From: Pigmentibacter ruber
Lineage (GTDB): Bacteria; Bdellovibrionota_B; Oligoflexia; Silvanigrellales; Silvanigrellaceae
Direction: 5' to 3'
Assembly (NCBI RefSeq): GCF_009792895.1
Contig: NZ_WSSC01000001.1
Location: 1 to 64,000, forward strand
Length of the DNA stretch: 64,000 bases
Shown here: one piece after another, positions 1 to 8,800 of the stretch
How positions within the stretch are numbered: the stretch's first letter is position 1
How the letters are laid out: each line of letters starts with the position of its first letter
Position numbers and translations under genes: made by a program
Notes under the pieces: generated by a model
What the model was told of the DNA's origin: nothing
What the model saw: the letters and a program-made list of their open reading frames with translations, nothing else
Databases searched by the model: none

Positions 1-9
1 GCCTCGTTT

Positions 10-125
10 TGGCTGTGCTGATTGCGGCGGGGAAATACCGGATCCCATTCCGAACTCCGAAGTCAAGCCCGCCTGCGGCAATGGTACTGCACCCTTAGGT
101 GTGGAAGAGTAGCTCTGTGCAGCCT
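10..125 (+). rRNA. rrf: 5S ribosomal RNA
   Basis: The stretch carries the conserved 5S core (CCGAACTCCGAAGTCAA and ATGGTACTGCA) and its ends can pair (GGCTG near position 11 with CAGCC at 120-124) to form helix I. It is followed directly by a strong terminator, so the window opens at the 3' end of an rRNA operon, just past 23S. The 61-codon open frame across it is not a gene. The exact ends are good to a few bases. Confidence 0.93.
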
Positions 126-135
126 TTCATTTCTT

Positions 136-165
136 GCCCTCACCATCCGTGAGGGCTTTTTTTTT
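136..165 (+). terminator. Rho-independent terminator of the rRNA operon
   Basis: A perfect 8-bp stem GCCCTCAC / GTGAGGGC with a 5-nt loop (144-148) is followed by nine T residues. It lies 11 bases after the 5S end. Confidence 0.93.
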
Positions 166-444
166 GCCCACTTTTATCTGATTGCTTTTCAATCTTTTTT
201 CTCTTAGCTAAAATTATTATTTTTCTTCCCATATTTTATTTTCTGGAAAATTTAGTTTCCTTTCATACTGGAAAAGATACAAATTTAAATAAACGAATGA
301 TATATCAGTAACTTTTGTTAATATACTAAGCAAAATTTTTCCTAGAATATTTTATTAATTAGCAAAGTGTTTATTTAATGTATATTGCAATCTTTCGTAT
401 TCATTGTAAAAAAAATTAAAATTCAAAAAATAAAATTATGGACA

Positions 445-473
445 TTGATTTATAAAAATTATGAATTTATATA
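445..473 (+). promoter_or_regulatory. Candidate promoter for the secreted protein at 523
   Basis: TTGATT (445-450), 17 bases, then TATATA (468-473) resembles a sigma-70 promoter, with a predicted start near 480. The rest of the 166-444 spacer is A+T-rich with no open frame of interest and no RNA gene that I can recognise. Such matches are frequent in DNA this AT-rich. Confidence 0.4.
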
Positions 474-476
474 AAA

Positions 477-508
477 AAACAAAATAGTAAATTTTTACTA
501 TTTTGTTT
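477..508 (+). promoter_or_regulatory. Perfect 14-bp inverted repeat at the mRNA 5' end
   Basis: Arms 477-490 (AAACAAAATAGTAA) and 495-508 are exact reverse complements separated by ATTT. The repeat ends one base before the ribosome binding site AAAGG (510-514) of the gene at 523 and begins where transcription should start. It could be an operator or a 5' leader stem that controls ribosome access. Confidence 0.5.
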
Positions 509-522
509 CAAAGGTACAGTAT

Positions 523-1542
523 ATGATTTTTCAAAGTAAACAGAAAATAGTAATTGCTTCTCTACTAATTTTTCCTTCCCATTTTATTTACGCACAATCA
601 GAAACAAATACTAATAATTTAGGAGAAATTACATTTTTTCCTAAAGAAGATGATCTCTATAATGAAACAAGTATTCAATTTTTAAATTCTAATGCTGATG
701 GGAGTAATAATTATGCTAATCAATCAAACTCTCAAAATTGGAAAAGTTCTGCGACTACTTACAAGCATCAAAGCCATTTTTCTTTTGCTAAAAATCATAC
801 TTTAGGTCTTTTATTGACATATTCGACTGTAGAAAGTGATACTACAAGTACCCAGTATTCTATAATATCAAATCAGACAAATACTTCCAAAAATTCATAC
901 AAATGGAAGGGATTGCAAAATCCATTATTTATCTATCAAACTCGTTTACAAGAGCAACTAAATAATGATTCATATAATTTAGATTTCAATGTAGAATTTT
1001 CACCTAATATATTTCCTGCAAAATCGGCCTCTACAGATTCAGTTGGGACAGTTGCTTCTGGAAATAACTTATTTGCTCTTGGACTTAATTTAAGCAAAAA
1101 AATGCAAAATTCTAATTTTATAAAAAGTGGGATTTCTCTTAATTACTACACTGAAACAAAAAATGAATCATCTAGTAGCGATAATAGGAATACAAAAGTT
1201 GATCCGTTTGTTTCAGGCAGTATTTTTCTCCAAGGGCAAAAATTTTTCAACCCTAAATTAGCTATTTCCTTAAAAGGGGAATTTTATTATGTTGCAAAGA
1301 AAACATATAATTATTTCTATAATGGAAATTCAAATGGTTATTCAAAAACAGATCCATCTTATACAGTAGATGGTCAATTAAGGATAGATTATATTGCAAT
1401 TGAAAATTCATTTACATTATTTTCATCTTTTAATTATAGCTATGAATTTGAAAATAAAAGCTATTCTTCAAATGACACAGTATCAAATAATAAAAATATG
1501 TATTCTACAGCAATTGCTTTAGGAACAACTTATTTACTATGA
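523..1542 (+). CDS. Secreted, probably outer-membrane beta-barrel protein
   Basis: A 339-residue protein with a clear signal peptide (positively charged start, hydrophobic stretch, cleavage after about residue 24, ..FIYA/QSE). The mature part is rich in Asn, Ser and Tyr, with alternating polar/aromatic segments of the kind that form transmembrane beta-strands, and it ends in a hydrophobic strand (..LGTTYLL). There are no catalytic motifs and no recognised family. It stands alone between the rRNA operon and the convergent NRPS operon, with its own promoter-like sequence and leader hairpin. An outer-membrane porin-like or surface protein is my best reading; only the export signal is certain. 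Confidence 0.6.
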   Translation: MIFQSKQKIVIASLLIFPSHFIYAQSETNTNNLGEITFFPKEDDLYNETSIQFLNSNADGSNNYANQSNSQNWKSSATTYKHQSHFSFAKNHTLGLLLTYSTVESDTTSTQYSIISNQTNTSKNSYKWKGLQNPLFIYQTRLQEQLNNDSYNLDFNVEFSPNIFPAKSASTDSVGTVASGNNLFALGLNLSKKMQNSNFIKSGISLNYYTETKNESSSSDNRNTKVDPFVSGSIFLQGQKFFNPKLAISLKGEFYYVAKKTYNYFYNGNSNGYSKTDPSYTVDGQLRIDYIAIENSFTLFSSFNYSYEFENKSYSSNDTVSNNKNMYSTAIALGTTYLL

Positions 1543-1688
1543 TTATAAGACTCTTTTAACAATATTCTTAAAAAATAAATTGTGAAAATATAGTATAAAA
1601 TTATTAAAAATCTTCTTGGTACTATAATAATTCAAATATAGTATTTTCAAATGAATGCTTTTTTTATTAATTATTGCTAGGTTAAAAA

Positions 1689-2915
1689 TTAGCTTTCATT
1701 CGGCATCTGTTTGAAAGATTCAGGAAGCCCAGGAGTAGTTGTAAATAGATTTGCTGCAATTCTATATATTGATTTATATCCTGACTCTTCCCACATTTTT
1801 CTTAAAACATATACCATTTTAGGATTATGCTCTTCTTTTTCTAAAAAGGCACTTTCTATAATATTTTTCCAATATTTAGAAATATTAATATCATTAAAAT
1901 CATCAAATTTATTGTAATATTTATCAATTAATTGATTAAATTCATTTTTGTTTGGCATTGTCACCATAGCAAATAGTATACAATTCATACCAATCCAATA
2001 ATTTTTTAAACACTCTTGCTCTTCTTCTTTATTTAAATAGAAAGCGATTTCTTTTAATGCATGAAGAGAAGTTAAGAGATGGAGAACTACAAAATTGCAT
2101 GAATGGTGCAGATAAATTAAAGTAGTTAAATAAAATAATTCATTCCATGATTCTTCCGTTGATAAATTACTTATCCATGCTTGTTCTAAATAAATTAATG
2201 GATGGCCATATTTAAGAACTGTCGCTATTCTTAATTGGGTTCCTGAACGTTTTAATTCTGGATGGAAATTAAAATTATTCTCTTCCTCTTCTTTTTTTAA
2301 AATGGAATCAATATAGTGTTTAAATTGTTGAGGATCTTTATCAATTTCTTCTAAGATATTTAAAAAAGAATGTATTGGAGAGTTAAAAACTTGATTATCT
2401 TCTTTTAAAACTTTTTCAGGATGACACGATATAAATGAAAAGCATAAGTAAGCTAATCCTTCAGTAATCATACATTTATTTTTAATATCTAAACCCCAAC
2501 CTAAATGGATAGCCGCATGAGTTAATGAGCTAACCCAACCAGGTAGTAATTGCGGTAAATATTCGGAAAGAACTCTATTTAATCCATTTATTTCAATTTC
2601 AGATTTAAAAAATTCATAATAAGAAGTATAACTTGTCCTTTTTCCTAAATAATCTTTCCAATTTTGTTTAGTTATATGATATTTTGAGATTTTTGGGGGT
2701 TCTAATCCACAACCATAAGTCGTACATTCAATATATTCAAAATAAAATTTATTTATTAAGTTAATGTCTGCTGAAAGTCTTGCAAGAGCAACAACTGCAT
2801 GCTTATTGTGATTAGATAAGTGTCCATTAAATTCAATATGATTTGAGATATCATTAAGTAGATCTGGAACTGATTTTAAACTTCTATAAAAATTACTATC
2901 AATTATATTTTCCAT
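1689..2915 (-). CDS. DUF4243 / questin-oxidase-like protein
   Basis: A 408-residue soluble, mostly helical protein. The central LPGW..SLTHAAIHLGWG segment, with its paired histidines, is typical of the DUF4243 (questin oxidase-like) family. The start is supported by AGGAAG upstream of the ATG. It is the last gene of the NRPS operon, 17 bases after the second small transporter. As I recall, DUF4243 domains accompany the pseudouridine-glycosidase-like enzyme in Streptomyces minimycin/indigoidine clusters, so a tailoring or shunt role on the NRPS product is likely here. The reaction cannot be read from the sequence. Confidence 0.75.
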   Translation of the reverse strand: MENIIDSNFYRSLKSVPDLLNDISNHIEFNGHLSNHNKHAVVALARLSADINLINKFYFEYIECTTYGCGLEPPKISKYHITKQNWKDYLGKRTSYTSYYEFFKSEIEINGLNRVLSEYLPQLLPGWVSSLTHAAIHLGWGLDIKNKCMITEGLAYLCFSFISCHPEKVLKEDNQVFNSPIHSFLNILEEIDKDPQQFKHYIDSILKKEEEENNFNFHPELKRSGTQLRIATVLKYGHPLIYLEQAWISNLSTEESWNELFYLTTLIYLHHSCNFVVLHLLTSLHALKEIAFYLNKEEEQECLKNYWIGMNCILFAMVTMPNKNEFNQLIDKYYNKFDDFNDINISKYWKNIIESAFLEKEEHNPKMVYVLRKMWEESGYKSIYRIAANLFTTTPGLPESFKQMPNES

Positions 2916-2932
2916 AGCTACTTCCTATATTT

Positions 2933-3388
2933 TTATTTTATTTTTAAACTTTGCTTTAAAAAAGGTAATTTTTCTAATTTAGATAAGTAAACACCTGTTA
3001 TAATTAATATGATTCCAAGAATTTGTGCAAAAATTGAGATTTTATTTTTGAAATTAAAATCTAGTAATACGCTAGAAATCATTTGACCACTTATTACAAG
3101 TAAAGCGGTTTTTACAGCCCCTATTTTTGTAAATACATAACTATTTAATGTAACAAATAAGGCTCCGAAAACACCGCCTAATAAATATACTAAAGGTATT
3201 GTGGTTGTATATATATATTTGTAGCTATCTATGAAATAAAGGAGAAAGCTTAAAAATAAAAAACCACCTAAATGATTCCATAATGAAGCTTTTAAAGGGC
3301 CAACATAAAAACTTAGTTTTCCATTAATAGATCTACTAGTTCCAATTATGACACCATTTAAAATAGCAAGGAATATAAAATATGTCAT
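2933..3388 (-). CDS. YdcZ/DUF606-type small membrane transporter, second copy
   Basis: A 151-residue protein with about five hydrophobic helices and the family hallmarks near the ends (an N-terminal GVIIGTSRSINGKLS, then GGVFGALFVTLNSYVF). It belongs to the DMT-like YdcZ (DUF606) group, whose short members often occur as tandem pairs that probably act as a heterodimer. It is separated from its partner upstream by three bases. Sitting inside the NRPS operon, it most probably exports the product or an intermediate. It ends in a basic tail. Confidence 0.75.
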   Translation of the reverse strand: MTYFIFLAILNGVIIGTSRSINGKLSFYVGPLKASLWNHLGGFLFLSFLLYFIDSYKYIYTTTIPLVYLLGGVFGALFVTLNSYVFTKIGAVKTALLVISGQMISSVLLDFNFKNKISIFAQILGIILIITGVYLSKLEKLPFLKQSLKIK

Positions 3389-3391
3389 TGC

Positions 3392-3853
3392 TTAAGTCCT
3401 AAAATTAATAATGAGCCAACTTCCAGTTAAAATGAGAAAAATAACTAAAAAATCTTTTAAATTCACAGATTTTTTCATAGTACCAAATAATCCAAATAGG
3501 TCTGAAATAATTCCAAAAATAATTTGCCCAACTAACATTAAAGATAGAGTACCTGAAAGACCTAAAGTTGTATTTACTGCAATTACTGCCAAAATTACTG
3601 TAAAAGCTCCAGGAATTCCTCCAAAGTAACTCCAGATCGGAATGTTTTTTAGTGTTTCTTTTTTAGTTTTATTAACAACAGAATTTAAGTATATAATAAG
3701 AATAGCTGTTAGCGTTCCTATACCGTGAGCGCTCCAAGAAGCAAATAAAGGCGAAGTTGTTTTAGCTAAATGACTATTAAAATTAATCATTAAAGTAAGA
3801 ACAACTCCAGCAAGCAGTCCAAGAATCCATGATGGTGAAAGTGTACTTTTCAT
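3392..3853 (-). CDS. YdcZ/DUF606-type small membrane transporter, first copy
   Basis: A 153-residue protein with about five transmembrane segments. It shares the YdcZ/DUF606 pattern of an N-terminal helix with a polar NFNSHLA motif and a GG.PGA turn in the middle (residues about 78-81). It has GGAAA upstream of the ATG. The next gene is a related but clearly different copy, so the two likely form an asymmetric exporter. It follows the phosphatase by 10 bases in the pigment/nucleoside operon. Confidence 0.75.
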   Translation of the reverse strand: MKSTLSPSWILGLLAGVVLTLMINFNSHLAKTTSPLFASWSAHGIGTLTAILIIYLNSVVNKTKKETLKNIPIWSYFGGIPGAFTVILAVIAVNTTLGLSGTLSLMLVGQIIFGIISDLFGLFGTMKKSVNLKDFLVIFLILTGSWLIINFRT

Positions 3854-3863
3854 TTTATTTCCG

Positions 3864-4526
3864 CTAGTTTTGTTTTAGTATATATTGAATAACGTTATTA
3901 AAATTATCAGAAATAAGTTCAGGCTCAGCAGTTTCTAGTTTGCTTTTATCATGAATTCCATAAGTTACACCTATACCACGTAAACCAGCATCTTTTGCCA
4001 TAAGCAAATCATGTGTAGTATCACCAATCATAAAAGAATTTTTAGGGTCTAATTGTAATTTTTCGATAACAAATAAACCCATTTCTGGGTGTGGTTTTGC
4101 TTGTTTAACAAGATCTGCCCCAACTATTAAGTCAAAATAATTAAGCAGCTCTGCAGCAGATAATAGATTATTTGCACTCTTTAGATATTTACTAGTAGCA
4201 ATTGCTAATATAAATCCGTGTTCTTTTAAGTTTGTAAGACCTTCGATAACACCAGGAAAAATAAGTTTTTTAGCTTTGGGTAAAACTATTTCATTAAATG
4301 CTTTGTGATAGTTTTTAATTGCTAACAAAATAAGATCATTTTCTAATTCGACATTTAGTAGAGAGGCAAATGCTTTTTCTAGAGGAAGTCCTATCGTATT
4401 TCTGATATCGATAACACCTACATTATTGTAATTTAAACATTTTAAAGAATATAAAAATCCTTCTACAATTCCAGCAGGTGTATCTATTAGTGTTCCATCT
4501 AAATCAAAGATAACTCCATTTTTCAT
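3864..4526 (-). CDS. indB: HAD-superfamily phosphatase (IndB-like)
   Basis: A HAD subfamily IA hydrolase of about 220 residues. The nucleophile motif is FDLDGTL near the N-terminus, followed by a conserved Ser/Thr region (ATSKYLKSA), the motif III lysine (QAKPHPEMG) and the motif IV acidic pair (IGDTTHD). I chose the ATG at 4526 because the family begins right before the DLDGT motif; a GTG 15 bases upstream is possible. In indigoidine/minimycin clusters an IndB-type phosphatase accompanies the PsuG-like enzyme and removes the 5'-phosphate from the C-nucleoside. By position (15 bases after the psuG-like gene reading frame) it should do the same here. Confidence 0.8.
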   Translation of the reverse strand: MKNGVIFDLDGTLIDTPAGIVEGFLYSLKCLNYNNVGVIDIRNTIGLPLEKAFASLLNVELENDLILLAIKNYHKAFNEIVLPKAKKLIFPGVIEGLTNLKEHGFILAIATSKYLKSANNLLSAAELLNYFDLIVGADLVKQAKPHPEMGLFVIEKLQLDPKNSFMIGDTTHDLLMAKDAGLRGIGVTYGIHDKSKLETAEPELISDNFNNVIQYILKQN

Positions 4527-4556
4527 ACACTTTATTCTCACTTAAATTGTTAAATA

Positions 4557-5504
4557 TTAGTTTAACATTTGATTTTGTAAATAATTCATATGTGCTTTTG
4601 CCAATTTTCCAGCTAATTCTGCAGTACTAATTAAAACAGACATATTTGCTTTAACGGTTTTACCTGCAGTCGCTTGAGCAACAGCTTTCATAAGATAAGG
4701 AGTAGCCATTGGTCCTTTAATTCCAGCATGTTCTGCTGCTATCATTGCTTTATTAATTATTTCTTCAACTTCTTCTCTTGCAATAGCATCTTCAGTATTT
4801 ATTGGACTTGTAATTAATACAGAACTTTTATTTCCTAATTCCCAATGTTTTTCAATAATTTTTGCAATTACTTCATCATCATCAACTCTATGTGGACTTT
4901 TTATGCCGCTAGAAATGCAGTAAAATGCAGGAAAATCATCTGACTTATAAGAAATAATTGGAATGCATTGGGTTTCTAAGTATTCCATAGTTAAATTTAA
5001 GTCTAGAATATTTTTAGCACCTGCACAAACAACAGCGACTTTCGAACGTGTAAATTGAATTAAATCGGCTGAAATATCCATACTAGTTTCAGCCCCTCTA
5101 TGGACTCCGCCTATTCCAGCAGAAGCAAAAAATGGAATTTCAGCTAAGTCACATGCCACCAATGAAGAAGCAACTGTTGTCGCACCTAGACTTTTATTTG
5201 CTAAAATAACAGGGATATCTCGACTACTAACTTTTGGAATTCCCTTAGTTGAAGCAAATTGTTCTAATTCTTCATTATTCATACCAATTAAAAAATGACC
5301 ATTTTTAAGACTAATAGTGGCAGGAATACTTCCTGATTCACGAATTACGGTTTCAATTTTTTGAGCAGTAATTAAATTTTCTGGAAAAGGTAGTCCATGC
5401 GCAATAACGGTAGATTCGACTCCAACAACTGGCTTTTGATTATGCAACGCATCAAGGACTTCTTCGCTGTATTTAAGCAAAGGATGTTTTTTTATTTTCA
5501 ACAT
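4557..5504 (-). CDS. indA: Pseudouridine-5'-phosphate glycosidase family (IndA-like)
   Basis: A 315-residue protein, full length for the PsuG/YeiN family. The N-terminal [16 protein letters not shown] signature, the central [17 protein letters not shown] segment, [14 protein letters not shown] and NPTNT-like SPINTEDAI regions are all recognisable. PsuG reversibly joins or splits ribose-5-phosphate and uracil through a C-C bond. The copy encoded with an indigoidine synthetase is the expected C-glycosylating enzyme (IndA/minimycin type) that attaches ribose-5-phosphate to the NRPS-derived ring. The ATG is preceded by AGAGGT. It lies 15 bases downstream of the tautomerase and upstream of the phosphatase. 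General pseudouridine degradation is the alternative, but no pseudouridine kinase gene is present. Confidence 0.88.
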   Translation of the reverse strand: MLKIKKHPLLKYSEEVLDALHNQKPVVGVESTVIAHGLPFPENLITAQKIETVIRESGSIPATISLKNGHFLIGMNNEELEQFASTKGIPKVSSRDIPVILANKSLGATTVASSLVACDLAEIPFFASAGIGGVHRGAETSMDISADLIQFTRSKVAVVCAGAKNILDLNLTMEYLETQCIPIISYKSDDFPAFYCISSGIKSPHRVDDDEVIAKIIEKHWELGNKSSVLITSPINTEDAIAREEVEEIINKAMIAAEHAGIKGPMATPYLMKAVAQATAGKTVKANMSVLISTAELAGKLAKAHMNYLQNQMLN

Positions 5505-5519
5505 ATTTTACCTCTTTCA

Positions 5520-5741
5520 TTAATAATTTGGTTGTTTGTGTAGTAAATCTTTTTTTTCTATAATTTCCGGTTTGTAAACTTCTTTAAACCAATTTTCTTT
5601 TTCTATTTCTTCAAATGAAATTGAAATAACATTTTCAGAGCAATTTAAATTTCTTGAAATTGTTTGAATGATATCTAAAGTAATTTTGTCTCTCTGTTCT
5701 TTGCTACTTGAGGGAAAATGTTTTATTATAATGTGCGGCAT
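5520..5741 (-). CDS. 4-oxalocrotonate-tautomerase-like protein (PptA type)
   Basis: A 73-residue protein beginning Met-Pro, so processing exposes the catalytic Pro1 of the tautomerase superfamily. Its pattern (PHIIIKHFP, then SISFEEIEKENW) closely follows E. coli PptA. Tautomerases of this type interconvert keto and enol forms. A free-standing one inside an NRPS pigment/nucleoside operon, between the synthetase (63-base gap) and the glycosidase (15-base gap), could act on the aminated dioxopiperidine intermediate. That role is an inference; I do not recall it from described indigoidine clusters. Confidence 0.8.
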   Translation of the reverse strand: MPHIIIKHFPSSSKEQRDKITLDIIQTISRNLNCSENVISISFEEIEKENWFKEVYKPEIIEKKDLLHKQPNY

Positions 5742-5804
5742 GTTTCACCAATCTTCTTAGTTAATTGTAGTTCATTTGTAGTATTTTTTTTTTGTTTCTT
5801 CAAG

Positions 5805-8800
5805 TTAAAAATTAAAATTTTCTTCTTGCAGAATAGAATAATGATCTAAAGGTATATTTTTAATAATAATATTATCTTTTAAATGTAATAAATCTTTTTC
5901 AAAATTAGAAATATTGTCACCTTGTGTTAAGAAAATTTTGATAGGAGCTTTAATAATTTTATTTGTTAATTTATTTGTTGAAATAAAATTATATGTTGAT
6001 TTTACCAATTCAACTATCCGTTTTGATATTTGATAATCAAAAGCATTATTGTTAGCTATAATAAAATTAATAAATAGTTCTTCATTATAGCAAATATTTA
6101 AACATATTTCTAATAATGGAGTATTAACTTTACCAAAGAACACAGAAAATAATACTGCAATAAATTTTTTATTGTCGAAAGAAGCTATTTCCCCAAATGT
6201 ATTTGACTCAAGTATTGAATTTTTTATAATAGGCATTCCAGGAGCAATTAATATAACATCACTAACTTCTTCTCCTAATTTTTCTAATAAGTAACAAGTT
6301 TCATAGGCAACTTGCGCGCCAAAAGAATATCCCCAAAGTTTATACGGTCCAGTAGGTTTTATTTTTTTTATTAAATGAAGATCATGTTTAGCCATTTCTT
6401 CAATTGAATTATATGGTTTTTCATTATCATTCAATCCATAAGATTGTACACCATAAAATATAGTTTCCGAATTAATAGATTTACTTAAATTTTTTAAATT
6501 TAAACAAAATCCTCCAAGACCGGGCCAACAAAATATTGAATCATTACCTTCTTTTTCATTTAAATTAATAATTCTATTTAATTTTTTCTTATTGCTATTT
6601 TTAATAAATTCAGTTAATTTATCAATACTTTTATATTCAAAAAATGATTGGATAGGAATATCAATTTTAAATTCATTTTTTAATCTTTTTAGTATTTTAA
6701 TTATTGTAATTGAATTTCCACCCAGTAAGAAAAAATTATCCGTTACCGAAAAATCTTTTATTTTTAGTTCGTCAATCCAAATTTGATATATAATGTTTTC
6801 AAGATCATTTCTTGGTTTAATTATGCTTGTGGATTTTATATCTACATTTAATGTTTTTAAATGCTCAATATCAATTTTACCATTGGCTGTTAACGGCATT
6901 TTTTCTAAAGTAATTACTTTATTTGGAATCATAAAATTAGGTAATTTCTTTTTAAGATCTTCTAAAATTATTTCAATTGGACCCTGCATATGTACTGAGT
7001 CTTCTTTCATCCCCATATCTTTTTTTTGTTCAATGCTTATTGAACCTCCAATACAAAAATAAGAAGCACTTTCTTTATTAAGATCCAATATTTTTTCTAA
7101 TTTAAGAGCAGTTGGTAAACTATGTCCTGATTTTGAGCTATAACCAGAAGACACTAATCCAATATTAATATCATTCATTTGAAGATGCTGTAAGTACCTG
7201 CCTAAATCTATGTATTGGTGCCAGTTAGAGCTTTTGTTTATTAAACTAATTCCAAAATGGGATCTTTGATAAACAATTTGATTAATTGCTATAACTTCAT
7301 TTTCTAAAACATAATCACTAGATACTTTGTTTAGATTATTTTGTTTTACTTCATACAGTCCAGAATCTAAATCTTTAAAATAATTATTTTGATTTTGAAA
7401 GTAAACTTCAATATCTTGAAATTTATCTAAATTATTATTTGAAGTTATTTGATATGATCCTAGATAGATATAGTCTTCTTTTAAATTTAAAATATTTAAT
7501 AAATTAGGATCATAATTAAAATTTGTAATTTCAAGACCAAATTTAGGCAATATTTTATCAAATACACCTAATATATGTCCTGTTTCAAACTCTAGTACTT
7601 CTGAAACATTAAGCTGATAAACATTTTCTATTGCAGATTTTTTGCCGATAAAGTGAATTCTTAAATAATTTTCTTTAGAAGAGTTTATGTTACAAAAATT
7701 ATAGAGTTTATGTTCTATAGGATGATAGTAGTAGTATCCATTATTTATAAAACTTAGATTACTACATTCCAAGTACATTTGAGTAGCATAAAGTGCACCA
7801 GGAGAAGCATATGAATATTTTGGTAAAAGTCTTTCGGAACTTTGATACTTTCCAAAATATCTGAGAATTTCACTAATGTTATCAAATGATAAATCGGTAA
7901 TAAATTTTTTAAAAGAATTTTTATCTAACTGAAAATTAGAAATTAAATTTAAAATACTTTCCTTATTTACTGTATTTCCCTCAAAATTGCGATAACTTTT
8001 TCTTGAGAAAGCAAATCGAATCATTTCTTCATTTGGGGCTTTATAGTTTAAAGAATACGAGTCTTTTAATTCTAGTTCATTTTTACTATGAATCCCATTT
8101 TCTGCCAATTGCATTAAAACTTGATGTTTATTTTCTTTACTAATGTGATGTGGAGAAAATTTTCCTTGATCCATTAAAACTGCTTCATTGGGGTTTAATT
8201 CAATAAATGCAATAAGATAGTCACTATTATTATCTATTTCATTTTTAACAATTACTGCTGCATGTTTAATCCATTGATTCATTTCAATTACAGCTTTAAT
8301 TTCATCCAGCTCTATTCTATATCCTCGTAGCTTTATTTGATTATCAGCTCTTCCACAATATAAGTAAGATCCATCTTCTAATAATTTAACTAAATCTCCA
8401 GTTTTATAAAGAATTTTGTCGTCAGAGGATATTGAAAAAGGATTAGGTAAAAATCTTTCTTTAGTAGTAATTAAGTTATTTAAATATCCTTGCCCTACGC
8501 CCTTTCCAGCAATATAAAGTTCACCAATTTCCCCAATTGGATTAATTTCTAAATATTTATTTAATACATAGTAATACATATTTGAAATAGGCTTGCCTAT
8601 GGAAATTATTTTTTCATACATATCTATTTTTTTTATATCTATATTAAGTGCTGATGAATTTATGGTACATTCTGTTGGACCATATAGATTTATAAAGTTG
8701 CAAGTTTGAATTTCTTTTGCAGATTTAGAAATCAATGATTTATTTAGCGCTTCTCCACCTATGAATAAATATTTTAAAGTATTACAAGATTTTAATTCTT

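Noticed and set aside
22..207. 61-codon open frame across the 5S rRNA
   Set aside because: It lies in the 5S rRNA and its terminator; no ribosome binding site and no protein-like composition.
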